64,000 bases of DNA. Origin: Prorocentrum cordatum. Taxonomy: Eukaryota > Sar > Dinophyceae > Prorocentrales > Prorocentraceae. Under the pieces are notes generated by a model. It was given only the letters and a program-made list of their open reading frames with translations, was not told the origin of the DNA and searched no databases. Below, piece by piece: positions 45,702-55,708 of the stretch. The translations under genes and the position numbers were made by a program. Numbering within the stretch: the stretch's first letter is position 1; every line of letters starts with the position of its first letter. Location of the stretch: assembly GCA_963575745.1 (NCBI GenBank), contig CAUYUJ010015270.1, positions 1 to 64,000 of the forward strand. The letters run 5' to 3'.

Positions 45702-46886
45702 GGCGCCAGCCAGACCGGATCCAGGCAAGACACCAGCCCCTCCCACGCCCATGCCCCCCCCCCCAAGCGCCAGCTAACAGGAACAACCGACAAGACGACG
45801 ACCCCGAGCTCAGCGGCGACGAACAGAGGCGCAGCGCAGCCCTCGCCAACGAGGTCAGGATAATACGCGAGCTCGTGGCCTCCGATCGGGCGCCCCCAGG
45901 CATGACATGGAGCAGCACCCTGGCCCCCTGCATTTGGGGCACCGCCGCAGATCAGGGCCAGCGAGTACTGAGGCGAACCTTCAGAGACACAGGGATGGAC
46001 AGCAGCGTCATATAGACGCCGCGGCCGCTCGATGGAGCGGACAAGCAGCACGCTCCTACCGGGGCGCCCAGATCGTTATCGTGGACAACGCGAGAAGAAT
46101 AGCAGGCTGGCCACCAGCATCCCGCACCGACGCCCCCCTCGCCGGAGGATGCATTCCTCCCAGACTGGAAAAATTCATGATGGAATGGCTCGACCCGCGC
46201 GGCACTCTTCAGAGCAGCATCCTATCGGGTGACAGGCGGGCCGTGGAGGCCAGTGCCCGGGCACGAGCGGAGAGGGCGCTCGATAGGCAGGCGGACGAGC
46301 AGGCAATGAGTAGCAGGACCCTTCGCACCCACGCAGGACACCGCCCCCTCGGCAGAAGAATATCCAGAGCCACTGACCCGACCCACCACGACGAACAGCG
46401 CACCACCACCCCACGGCACGCCTACATCAGACAGTCTCTGGGCAGAGAGCCCACCACCAGCCCCTTCGCCACGTCACTGCCAGCGCTGTGCCCCGAACGA
46501 ATACCTGGACCGGGCCATCTTCCTTCTCGACGCCAGGCAACGAGACGACGATCAGAGCGGTAGGCGCACCTCCCACACCCCAGAAGACAGGTCTTCCATC
46601 AGTGGCGATCAGGCGCAAACCCTGGCCCACGGGATGCTGATCGACGATAACCCTGGAAGAGAACCTGGCAGCTGGATTTCACGTGCCATTTGGCTCTGCC
46701 TGGCTCCCCACTACCTTCCTCTGCTCCGCCCCATACTGCAGGCAAGAGGCATGGACCCAAGACCATGCGAGGTCATCACCAGATGGCTCTTCTTGGCAGG
46801 GATGCACACCCCAGCCGACCTAGTCCTCCGACTCAGAACGGACGGCGACGGTCCCGACCCACTCACGGACGGGACGGATCCTTCTC

Positions 46887-47783
46887 ATGAGACTCGGCGT
46901 GTCCGTTTGCTACGCGCAGACAGAGGCCAACAAAATGGTCCGTGTCCTAATCGAAAGCCTAGGCGAAGGCATCGCCCCAGTAGGTGCGCCCCCAGGGGAT
47001 GCCACCTCCCTCCCCATGGAAGACGGCGCCCCCGCCCCCGTTTCCCCGTGGGACTTCGGAGACGACTGCCCGTCTAGCCTATGCTGTAGCGGAGAGCTAT
47101 TAGGGACAGCCGAAGTGTTGATCCCATGCGGGCGCATATTCCACAGCGACTGCCTCAGACAGCAGCGGCTCTCCCAACCTGCAGTGTTCAGGGAAGGGGG
47201 CAGGTATATGCCCATTCGCTGCCCACAGTGTAGGACAGACGACAGGGGCGGTATCACCGTCAGACTCAGCGAACCGACTCACAACTCCGGTGGAGAACCA
47301 GCAGGCGACACACCCGACCTGTTACAACTCCGCGACGGAGCCATCCCCCCGCTCAGACCCGCCATCAAGCTGGCCGAACGAGCAGACGCAATCCATCAGC
47401 TCAGCCCAGAGCTGGACTGTTTGCGCGCCCAACTCGTATCCCTCAGGAGGCCTCATACCTACGTGACCGTCGGAGACATGAGTAGAATCCACGCCCACAT
47501 ACAAGACAGGAGGCGCAGGCTTGGTTGCGATAGCGTGGCATGGATGTGGACGACCCCCCCCCCCGGCCCCCGAGCAGGGGGGGACCAAACGGACCAGTCC
47601 GGCACCACCGACACAGCTCCCCCCCGGCCAGACCCCCCACCTGCCCCGAACAGGCAGGCCAGGATCAGGCAGGCCCCCCTAATCACCCACGGACGCTGGG
47701 CTCTCCTGCTGGGGCGCAACCCATGGCCTCAGGGGCCGCAGAAGCTTTGGGGCACCTCAGGTCCCACAGAGATCGACGAATAA
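46887..47783 (+). CDS. RING-like zinc finger protein fragment
   Basis: A 298-codon frame. Residues 61-115 have Cys61, Cys66/67, Cys81, His86, Cys89, Cys112 and Cys115, the last pair as Cys-Pro-x-Cys. This follows the RING pattern C3-x-x-x-x-H-x2-C ... C-P-x-C, except that the usual histidine two residues after C3 is Arg83. RING domains in general mediate ubiquitin transfer, but with this substitution activity cannot be assumed. The rest is Pro/Arg-rich. It is the 3' end of the decayed region, and upstream sequence in another frame probably belonged to the same protein. Confidence 0.5.
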   Translation: MRLGVSVCYAQTEANKMVRVLIESLGEGIAPVGAPPGDATSLPMEDGAPAPVSPWDFGDDCPSSLCCSGELLGTAEVLIPCGRIFHSDCLRQQRLSQPAVFREGGRYMPIRCPQCRTDDRGGITVRLSEPTHNSGGEPAGDTPDLLQLRDGAIPPLRPAIKLAERADAIHQLSPELDCLRAQLVSLRRPHTYVTVGDMSRIHAHIQDRRRRLGCDSVAWMWTTPPPGPRAGGDQTDQSGTTDTAPPRPDPPPAPNRQARIRQAPLITHGRWALLLGRNPWPQGPQKLWGTSGPTEIDE

Positions 47784-47849
47784 TGTGCCCAAGCATTTCT
47801 TCCATAAGGCTTCTTGTCGTATGTGTCAACTCCAAATGCATTTGCTTGT

Positions 47850-48090
47850 TTGGGCTGTTTTGGGGCTACGTTGGGCCGGTTTCGGATACATGTGGGGTTG
47901 TCTTGGGCGAGGCCTCAGAAACCCGTGGGATGCACAAGCGCAAGAAGCTCAAATCATAGACTCTCTTGAGGATTTGAAATATGTCGGCCTCTTAGGGGGG
48001 GTCCTTGGGGAGGCGCCTTGTAGCCTGTTAGAGCGGTCTTGGGAGCATCTTGTGCCCTCTTGGAGGCACGTTGGACGCCTTGTTCGCCTA
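47850..48090 (-). repeat. CTTGGGG-type module tract
   Basis: Reverse-complement version of the CCCAAGA word family (TCTTGGGAGC, CTTAGGGGGG, CTCTTGGAGG), directly after the decayed RING-containing region. Confidence 0.6.
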
Positions 48091-48833
48091 ATTTGGCTCA
48101 TCGTGCAAGATCTCGGAGACCGTCTTCGGGCACCCCGAATTTCTGAATAAGCGTCGGGGTGGTGTCAGCCCCGCCGACAGTCCCACATCGATCCCCGTCG
48201 CGGGCAGCCTGACCCCCGTCGGGGGGGTACCCCCCCACGCTACTTCAGAAACCTAGAGTCGGTAAGGCCATCTTGGAGCCATCTGGGCCCAAGCGGGCCT
48301 TACGACACCAGGGTGGGGGGGCGCCCAGACCTGGGGGAGGGGGGGAAGGGGAAGGGACGGAATCAATTTCCCAAAGGGAGCGCCACAAGTCGTCTCCCTC
48401 CTCCTTCTCCTCCTCCTCCTCCTCCTCCTTCTCCTCCTCCTCCTCCTCCTCCTCACTCCTCCTCCTCCTCCTCCTTCGCCTCCCTCTCCTCCTCCTCCTC
48501 GCTCACACTCACCCGACCTACTACCGCATAAGTTGCACCATAGACTCAGCATTGGATGAGGTCGCCATCGGGTGGACAACCACCAGGGACCAAAACAGAT
48601 GCCAGTGCCTAGCGCGCCAGACGCGCCACGTGCGCCAAGTGTGCCACATACTCCACCCGCGCCACTCATTCGACGCTCGCAGAATGCAGGCGTCAACAGA
48701 TGCTTCAGTGTAAATGACAGCACTTATCTGGTAATGTGTCTACATATGTCGGCCCCTCCAACACCATCCCGGTCAAAATCGAACAGAAGGTGGCGGCGCG
48801 GTGGCCAGAATCATGTATGACGCTTGCACCCGC
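48091..48833. other. Unassigned sequence with a CTC microsatellite
   Basis: A CTC/CCT tract covers about 48390-48503. CGGCAGCCTGACC and GGGGGGTACCCCCC short symmetries lie at 48205-48236. No gene is seen. Confidence 0.5.
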
Positions 48834-48941
48834 AATCATTGCGCAGTGGTTTTTGATACGGACAGTTGGCGATCTCCCATCAGACCGACAGGCTCCCAAC
48901 CCCGCCACCCCTGTCAAAAACCAATGCGCAGTGATCGTGGG
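48834..48941. repeat. Inverted-repeat (MITE-like) hairpin, about 108 bp
   Basis: ATCATTGCGCAGTGGTTTTT at about 48836 faces the complement of AAAAACCAATGCGCAGTGAT at about 48919, with few mismatches. The arms extend weakly outward (GCTTGCACCC against GGGGTGCCTGC). The interior is GC-rich and not symmetric. The size and structure fit a small non-autonomous element. Confidence 0.6.
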
Positions 48942-49296
48942 GTGCCTGCTTACGCTCAGGGTTTGTCGCCACATGCATTTCAATGTTGCAGGGATGACGG
49001 GGGGAGCCTCAATTTTCCTGTCGGCGGCTGGTCGAGAGTGGGGAGGGAGTGCTTACTGATAGGAGGCAGCGGTGCGCCACTCCCCCGAGGGGAAGAAAGA
49101 GATTTGGAACAGCTGACCCCTTGACGTCACGAGGGCTGGCAGAATCATTCTCCACAAGTGGGAGCTCGACAACAAGATCATCAGACAATACTGTTACTGC
49201 CCGCAAGAAGTTTTGCCTCAAGACCCCCGGGGCCCGGGCCAGGCCAGCCCCGAGCCGCCACGCCGCAGCGGCGCTCCGGAAGGCGGGCGGGCCGCA
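48942..49296. other. 5' flank of the WW-Yip1 gene
   Basis: No TATA-type promoter is evident. Dinoflagellate genes commonly lack one and their mRNAs receive the spliced leader by trans-splicing. The open frame of the gene extends upstream to 49213 without an ATG, so a short upstream exon or 5' UTR is possible. Confidence 0.35.
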
Positions 49297-50568
49297 ATGT
49301 CGCTGCCCCCGGATTGGACGAGGTACGAGACGGACGACGGCAAGGAGTACTTTCACAATTCGGCCACCAACCAGACGCAGTGGGAGCCGCCGAAGATGGC
49401 GGACCCCATGGCCTTCATCGACGGCGGCGGCACATCTGACGTGTTCCAGTACCAGCCCTCCGCCCTCGACCTGTCGGCGGCGCCGGCGCCGGCCTCCGCC
49501 GCGAGCGCGCCCACCGGCAGCATGGTGGAGATGCAGCAGCGGGACGCCTCTCCCACGGTCTCGCTGAATGCGGGGGCGGCCCCGATTGGTGCAATTGGAA
49601 GCGGCAGCGGCGCTGGCGGAGCTGGCGGAGCTGGCGGCGCTGGCGGCGCTGGCTTCATGAGCAGCCTCGGCGGCCTGGTCGCGGGCGCGGCCATGTCGGC
49701 CGTGGCTGGGTCGGCGGGCGGCCATGCGGCCGGCGGCGGCGACGCCAGCGCAGGCTTCAGCGGCTATTTGCTGGAGAGGGCGCAGCAGCTCTTCGACGTG
49801 AGCACCAACGACGTCGTTCAGCGGCTTCGCATGGTTCTGCCCCTGAAGCCTCCGGACGGTGCCAAGGAAGATCTGAAGGACAGGCCAGACTTCTACGGCC
49901 CCTTCTGGATTGCGACGACCGCGGTGCTCTTCCTCGCGGCCACGGGGAACTTCGCGAGGCTCATCCAGGCGGGCGACCACCGCGCCTTCCAGCCGGACTA
50001 CGGGCTCGTCAGCCTCGCCGCCACGATGATCTACGGGACCCTCGGGGCGTTGCCCGCCGTCGCCCGCGGGGCGATCTTCTTCGCCGGCGACGGGGGCGGC
50101 ACCGTGAGCCTGCAGCAGATCGTGTGCGTGTGCGGCTACTCCATGGCGCCGATGATCCCGGCATCCGAAGAAAAAAAATCGTAATATGCATGAACGTTTC
50201 GCGCTCCGCGCGGATTTCTTGGATCCCCGCTGGGCCCCCCCCGGCGGTGCCTCTGGCGCCGCCCCTTGCGCGCTCCGCGCGCCAGGAAGGGGGGCCCAGC
50301 GCGGATCCAAGAAGTCCGCGCGGAGCGCGTGAAGTTTATGTTTATGGCGTTTTTCTTTTTCTAGGTCTCCATGCTCTGCCTGATTCCTTTGGACGGGCTC
50401 CGGTGGCTCCTCACGCTGCTGGGCACCGCGATGTCGCTGTACTTCCTCCGCGGCCACCTGCTGACCGACATCCAGGTGACGGCGCCGACCCCCAAGCTGA
50501 TCCTGACGGCGGCGCCCTGCGTCACCGTGGCGACGATATTCCTGGTCTACAGGGTGCACTTCTTCTAG
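49297..50568 (+). CDS. WW domain-Yip1 family membrane protein, two exons
   Basis: Exon 1 is 49297-50160 (288 codons) and exon 2 is 50365-50568, giving about 355 residues. Residues 3-32 form a WW domain (Leu-Pro-Pro-x-Trp7, Trp29, Pro32), a module that binds proline-rich ligands. Residues about 33-190 are Ala/Gly-rich linker with a Gly-Ala repeat. From about residue 195 the sequence matches the Yip1 domain as in YIPF1/YIPF2 proteins of ER-Golgi vesicle traffic: an Asp-Phe-Tyr-Gly-Pro-Phe-Trp start and then about five hydrophobic segments (about 202-221, 236-261, 272-297, 299-316, 332-352). Joining 50160 to 50365 restores the family's spacing across the third segment. The ATG at 49297 is chosen because the WW domain starts right after it. 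WW fused to Yip1 is unusual. Role in membrane traffic is inferred from the family. Confidence 0.9.
50161..50364 (+). other. Introner-like intron, family B (GC-AG), 204 bp
   Basis: It begins GCATCCGAAG and ends TTTTTCTTTTTCTAG, with phase 0 on both sides. Inside, CGCGCTCCGCGCGGATTTCT and TTGGATCC pair with GGATCCAAGAAGTCCGCGCG and GAGCGCG, forming arms of about 30 bp around a centre containing GGGCCC and GCGCGCTCCGCGCGCCAG. The same family lies at 28772-28948. GC-AG introns are well known in dinoflagellates. Confidence 0.85.
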
Positions 50569-50785
50569 GGGCCGCCCGGGCCAACCGGGCGGCCCAGCGG
50601 CGCGGCTTGACCCGCTGCCCGCCGCCCCGAAAGAGCGCCCAGCCGCACGCCTCCTGGCTCTCCCTGCCTGCTGCGCGGTCCTCCGCACCCTTTCTCCCCC
50701 TTCACTCTCCTCCTCGTCCCCCCTCCTCCCTTCTCCAGCCGCCCTCCTCCTCCTCCTCCTCCTCCTCCTCCTCCTCCTCCTTCCT
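50569..50785. other. 3' flank of the WW-Yip1 gene, pyrimidine tract
   Basis: A GC-rich stretch turns into a pure C/T tract from about 50686, which serves as insertion target for the LINE that follows. The tract continues on the far side of the LINE at 55730. Confidence 0.6.
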
Positions 50786-50788
50786 TCC
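50768..50788 (+). repeat. LINE target-site duplication, left copy
   Basis: The 21 bases CTCCTCCTCC + TCCTTCCTTCC are identical to 55709-55729. The left copy overlaps the first bases of the spliced-leader relic by three. The tract is of low complexity, so exact limits are uncertain by a few bases. Confidence 0.75.
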
Positions 50789-50806
50789 GTAGCCATTTGG
50801 CTCAAG
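50786..50806 (+). other. Spliced-leader relic at the LINE 5' end
   Basis: TCCGTAGCCA + TTTGGCTCAAG equals the dinoflagellate spliced leader except for one missing T in the T4 run. It is followed by a second partial GGCTCAAA. It sits at the exact 5' boundary of the retrotransposon, which implies that the copied RNA had been trans-spliced. Confidence 0.9.
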
Positions 50807-50931
50807 GCTCAAATCTGCCCCTGGGATTTGATCCTTGGTGCAGCCGACGGGGAGGCTCAGAGGCTTTCGGGGACAGGCCCCACGGCTTCTGAGAGCAGTT
50901 CACTCTGCTCCACCGCGCTCCCAGAGCTGCC

Positions 50932-51930
50932 ATGTCGGGGGCTGCTGCTTCTGGCGGAGCCGCCGAGGACGAGGAGGCCAAGACGACGGTGCCCACGTCC
51001 GCGCTCGAGCGGATTGCCGCTGCGATGGAGGAGAACGCCAGATGTAACAAGCGGATGGAGGAGAAGATGCAAGTGATCACGGAGGCCCAGCAGAGGGCCA
51101 TGAGCGAGATCGGCAAGATCGCGACGCTGGAGGCTAAGGTCATATCCATCGAGAACTCCCTGGCTCGTCTTCCTGCTGGTGCGAGTCAAAACGACGCCAA
51201 GTTCGCCAAGCAGATGGACGATCTCGCCGCCAACGTGAAGAGGGACATGGACTCCATGCGCGCCGAGATCCAGTCCGCATCTCAGGCTGCTACCTCTGCG
51301 GGGTCGGGTTCTCGACCCTCGAAGTACTCTCGTGCTGCAAGCGCAGGACCGCCTGGCCGTGCCGCACCAGATGACGAGCCTGATGATCGTCGTCGTTGGA
51401 TCAGCGGATTTCCACGTCCGCTGCTATCAGCTGCTCGCATGGCCCACTTCGAGCAGCTCAAGGGGCACGTCAGCAGACACATGATGGAGAACATGACTGC
51501 CAAGTTCGCGCGGATCTCCCAGAGCTACAGCGTCCACTTCGAGACTGCCGCGCAGGCACGCGAGTTCCATGACTATATGACGGAGAACCCGATGTGCTGG
51601 CGAGACGCACGAGACCAATCATCTCATGATATTCGAGTTCGCAGTGATTTGCCAGGTGACGTACGCAGCCGTCAGCGCCAGCTTGGACGAGTTTGGTCCT
51701 CTGTGAAGGAGCTGATGGTGAAGAAAAACTTTTGGTCTCAGAGTGTTCGGATGGGAGCCAATGGCTTTCGCAACGAGTTCTATTTCATCAAGGACGGCGA
51801 CATCTGGATCCTCTTCAGGGGCGTGGTGGACCCGCTCAATCGGATGATGTGCACGGCCACGGACGACATCAACCACTTCGGCTTCGATCAAGCAGACGTC
51901 GACCGTATGCTGCGCTTGCTCAATGAGTAG
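50932..51930 (+). CDS. LINE ORF1, L1-type nucleic-acid-binding protein
   Basis: 332 residues from a good ATG after the short 5' UTR. Residues about 20-120 are charged and heptad-like (coiled coil). Residues about 150-225 look like an RRM-type fold: a Trp-Ile-Ser-Gly-Phe strand, two helices, and Tyr-Ser-Val-His-Phe as a later strand. Residues about 232-300 resemble the C-terminal domain of L1 ORF1 proteins, with a Val-Arg-x-Asp-Leu-Pro start, an Arg-rich helix with Trp, and a Lys-Asn-Phe turn. In L1 elements this protein trimerises and binds the element RNA as a chaperone. The frame is intact. Confidence 0.85.
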   Translation: MSGAAASGGAAEDEEAKTTVPTSALERIAAAMEENARCNKRMEEKMQVITEAQQRAMSEIGKIATLEAKVISIENSLARLPAGASQNDAKFAKQMDDLAANVKRDMDSMRAEIQSASQAATSAGSGSRPSKYSRAASAGPPGRAAPDDEPDDRRRWISGFPRPLLSAARMAHFEQLKGHVSRHMMENMTAKFARISQSYSVHFETAAQAREFHDYMTENPMCWRDARDQSSHDIRVRSDLPGDVRSRQRQLGRVWSSVKELMVKKNFWSQSVRMGANGFRNEFYFIKDGDIWILFRGVVDPLNRMMCTATDDINHFGFDQADVDRMLRLLNE

Positions 51931-52020
51931 GAGATTACGCAACCAGTACAGGGACATGTAAGGAATTCGCGCTGTGCAAATAGCCGCAGCTCTACCTCAC
52001 TCCAACGGCAGCTGGATCAT

Positions 52021-55000
52021 ATGCGTTTTTGTTCCTCGGCCTCCTCTACCTCGTCCTCGTCGGTAAGCGGCACCTCTGCCAGTTCGTCAGTGGAGTCCAG
52101 TGATGAGGATGGCGAATGGGGCGACACCTCGTCCGACCAGGTGCTAGAGTTGCCGTTCATCGTGCGAGAGAGATTCAGGATCACGACGTGGAACACTCAT
52201 ACTTTGTTTGGATCTATCTATGCTGACGTGGAGACACAAGCTCGAACGAGAGCGACTGTCATGAAGCTGTGCGAGAGGTCCGACATTGTAGTTTTGCAGG
52301 AGTGTCACGGGAACCGTGAAGACTTGGGTCTCTTGCTTGCTGATCTCCAGCATTTTCGAGGCTGGGGTACCTTCCTCTCGAGCCAGGCTGCTGGAGGTTC
52401 TGTGATCCTGATTCGCCGCTCATTTTTACAATACTTTGTGCATGTCAAGCACGAGGTTACCGCCAAGGGGCGGTGCCACCACCTTCATCTTCGGGGAAAG
52501 CTAGGATGTATGACAGTTAGCAACATTCACATAAATCCAAGTCTCAGCAACAGTCAGAAATATGGGTTGATTAGGCAGGTGGCTACTTGTATCCAACCTT
52601 CCTCGAAATACGCGTCATGGATTTTGGGAGATTTCAACTGTCTTGATCCTGGGGACTCTCGGCTTTTTCTTCGTGCTGAACCTGTGTCGAGTAAAACAGA
52701 TACTGTAGGAGCCTTTTTCGCCAACACCTTCCCCACCCTCTGCGAGCTGACCCAGCTCAACCCTACCTTTAGAGTTAAGCACGGTGAGCAGCTGGTTTCT
52801 GCTAGTCGATTAGATAGAGTGTACACATCTTTGGACTCTGGGCACTTATTGGATTTGAAGCCGATGGCAGGCGTACTCTGGCCAGTGACTGACCTAACCA
52901 GACCTAGCGACCACACGCCGCTGTATGTCCAGCTGAACCCAGGCCACAAGGCGTCTTTCCCTAGAATTGCCTCGTGGATCGTGAGAAAGCCGCAGTTTTC
53001 GGACCTGGTCCAGGACCTCTGGAGAGATATGCCTGAATTCAGGGATGCTTGGTGTCGTCTTCGGGCCTTAAAAGAAGTTTTTCACGAGGCAGCTCGGCAG
53101 GTGAAAGAAGGTCTCTCCGTGGATGGTCCGTCGACCAACCAAGAGAAGTTGTCCTGGTTCTTCGCCGTGCTCCGTGCGATGACGATGGACAACAGCCGTG
53201 TAGTGAAGAAAGCTGTGCGAGCTTACCCTGACCTGTGCCAGTTTATTGATTTGGATGGAATGTTTTGGGTGAACTATGCTGGTTTCATGGAACGGATGAG
53301 GAGCTGTTCCCAAGCGGTTTTGGAGGAGGAGGTGAAGGAGTTGTTTTCGACGCCGCAGCTTTCTGAGGAGTACAAGGTTAAGAAAGCACAGCAACTTCAG
53401 AGGCACCTGCAGGTCTGGAGGGCCCGCAATCGTCGAATAGTTCTCGCTGGAGTTGAAGCTCCGGACGGCAGTGTTCCCGACACTCTCGAGGGTAGTGCTG
53501 AACTCCTGGCTGAACACTGGGGGCAGGTCCACGCAAATCGTCCTCGGGATCCTGAATTTCGCGAGCCCTTTTTAGAAGATTCGTGCAGGAAGCTTCGGAT
53601 CGTGTTCTCTGGACTGCCGACTACGAGCAGTTTTTGCAGGGGCTTCAGAGGTATCGGGATTCGGCTCCTGGGCCCGACGGGGTTCCGTTCAGCTGCTACT
53701 CTCACTGTGGGGAGTTAGGTGCCCAGGTCTTGTTTCAGGCGTACCAGGCCCTACTGGAGGGCGACATCTGCGACGCCACCACGTTTAACGAATGTCTCGC
53801 TGTTTTTATCCCCAAGGGAGAGATCCCTGAGTGCATCGACGAGTTGATAAAGAGCCCGTCTGAGACTCGGCCTATATGTCTGAGCAACACAGATAACAAG
53901 ATCCTTAGTGGGTGGTTGAATTGGGGCCTTGCCAGGCAAGCATCGATATCCTGTGCCGAGCCTCAGCGTGGCTTTGTCATGCGTCGCTATTTGAACGACA
54001 ACGTTCTTGAAGCCAACTCTAAGCTGGCCGTCTGGTTCTGTGTCGCCGGGGAGAGGGACACCGGAGGCTTCCTCCTAGATGTGCGTGCTGCGTTCCCTTC
54101 CCTGAATCATGATTGGATATGGTGGGTGTTTGGGAAGATGGGCATCCCGTCCTACATCATTCGCGCGTTTCGGTTCCTCTATTCGGGCATACAGGTCGCG
54201 ATTGTTCTCTCCGGTGGTCGCTTCGCGGGGTTCGAGATTTCCTCTGGGATTAAGCAGGGATGTCCAGCCTCGGGATCAGTATTCGCCTTAGCTCTAGATC
54301 CTGTGGTGCGTGCTCTCATGTGTGCGCTGCCGCCTCCAGAGTCTTGCCTGTGCGCCTTCGCTGACGATTTGATGCACGGGTCGCGGAACCTGTTCCTTTC
54401 TGTTCCCATCGTGCTAGTCATTATGCAGCAGTGTGGTCTGGCGACAGGATTGTTCTTGAACCCACGTAAGAGCGTGATAATATTCATGGCTGAGTATTCC
54501 GAGGAGTATATCAGAGACAGGTTTGAGGAGATGGGCATTGATCTTGGGAGCATTCGTATTATGGTGAACGGGAAATACTTAGGCATATTCTTGGGTAGAG
54601 GAGGGGACGAGGTTAGCTGGAGGGACCCGCTCATCAAGTATGTGAGGAGGGTGAGGGAGATTAGAGGATTGGGTTTGAGCTTCGTTGAGAACCTCCTGAG
54701 CTATAAGACTCTGGCCCTTTCGGTCACACAATTTGTCGGGCAGTTCTTCGAGCCTCCAGCAGCAGCTTTTCGTCTGGAGGATGAGTGTCTTCAGCTGCTC
54801 GTGAATGGACCGCGACATGCGGTACCTCGGGCTGCCTTCTTTGACCTGGAGAGTGTTGGCATCAAGTTGAAGGTGCCGCAGCTCCGTCAGTTGTGCCTGG
54901 CCGCCCGATACAGAACGGCTAAGAAAAGCGAAATATTCCCGAAGTTGATTAACATGTACAATGACCTGGTTGACACTGATGAATACCTGCTTAGCCATTC

Positions 55001-55685
55001 GTTCAATCCCCTGTTCCAGCAGTCCAGCTTGTACCAGCTAGACAAGGTCTGCCGCATGCTAGATAGCCTCCCGAAGATGCCAGAGGACCCCGAGAAAAAA
55101 GGATTCCAGGCGCAGGTCTTGAAGAGGCTCCAGCAGCTGTTCCCGGGTATTCCGTGCTGTGAGGCCTTATTGGTCCGCTCAGGGTACTTTCTGGGACCTC
55201 AAGTCGTGAGCCAAGCCAATGTAATCACTTTACAGATTAAGTTAGGTCGTGTAGGTCAGAATGTGCCAAATTTTATCATGTCTAGTGTAATCAAATCCAT
55301 GTGTAACGCCTGGAGCACCACACGTAGGTACCATCATAGAGCTGAGGGGTGCCGATTTGGGTGCGCCAATGTAGGAGGTGATGATGTGTGTCACTATGTT
55401 AAGTGCCCTGTTTCTGAGCCTACGGTTTTAGAGCTGTTGCCGCTTCTCCAGGGGTCGTTTCAGAATTTGTCGGGGCCAGAAAGATTGTGTCCGCACGTTT
55501 GGCCTGGAGACCTGGACACTCAGGTATCTAGCGCCATTGCTCTAGACTTGCTGTTCAATTGTTATAACAAGCTCAGGAATTGGAGGCAGGTGCCGAAAGT
55601 AGCTCGGCTGCTTCAGGCCAGAGCTAAGGTGCTGGCCGTGCGACATCGTGGCCTTCGAAGGCTGCTGCGGGGCGGGGCGAGATGA
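52021..55685 (+). CDS. LINE ORF2: APE endonuclease and reverse transcriptase, one frameshift
   Basis: The first part (52021-53718 frame) is an endonuclease/exonuclease/phosphatase domain: Thr-Trp-Asn at about residue 57, Leu-Gln-Glu-Cys-His at about 92, Gly-Asp-Phe-Asn at about 204, Leu-Asp-Arg at about 262 and Ser-Asp-His at about 297. The second part (53583-55685 frame) is a reverse transcriptase: Gly-Pro-Asp-Gly-Val-Pro, Leu-Asp-Val-Arg-Ala-Ala-Phe (motif A), Gln-Gly-Cys-Pro-Ala-Ser-Gly (B), Phe-Ala-Asp-Asp-Leu (C) at about residue 260, then Tyr-Leu-Gly. A Cys/His cluster (Cys-x3-Cys, then Cys-His and Cys) near residue 590 is the C-terminal knuckle. The frames join by a -1 shift at or near the T5 run 53569-53573. 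It nicks target DNA and copies the element RNA. Confidence 0.93.
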
Positions 55686-55708
55686 CGACGTTCTCTGGTG
55701 GATGGCGA

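Larger units (their letters stand above)
41170..47783 (+). pseudogene. Large decayed coding region of unknown function with RING-like end
   Basis: Protein-like sequence continues for about 6.6 kb with frame switches and in-frame TAG stops (43624, 45411, 45699). The order is: a Pro/Ala/Arg-rich, probably disordered N-terminal third (to about 43600); a globular stretch (about 43630-44420); a segment with a Cys-x4-Cys-x2-Cys...Cys-x2-Cys cluster (44424-45701); mixed helical pieces (about 45780-46880); and a RING-like domain near the end (46887-47783). The breaks indicate a pseudogene. An SL-like motif at the left edge suggests it entered as a reverse-transcribed mRNA. I recognise no family for the whole. 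Confidence 0.5.
50786..55708 (+). mobile_element. Full-length L1-like non-LTR retrotransposon (LINE)
   Basis: The order is: spliced-leader relic, 5' UTR (to 50931), ORF1 (50932-51930), 90-base spacer, ORF2 with endonuclease and reverse transcriptase (52021-55685), a 23-base 3' UTR, and a 21-bp target-site duplication on both sides. There is no poly(A) tail. Total length is about 4.9 kb. Its base composition is less GC-rich than the neighbouring DNA. Only one frame break is evident (in ORF2 near 53570), so the copy is young. The arrangement coiled-coil ORF1 plus APE-type endonuclease and reverse transcriptase without RNase H fits the L1 clade broadly. Confidence 0.95.

Noticed and set aside
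49009-50805. A 598-codon minus-strand frame
   Set aside because: Antisense of the WW-Yip1 gene and its intron. The plus strand carries the recognisable domains and splice signals.
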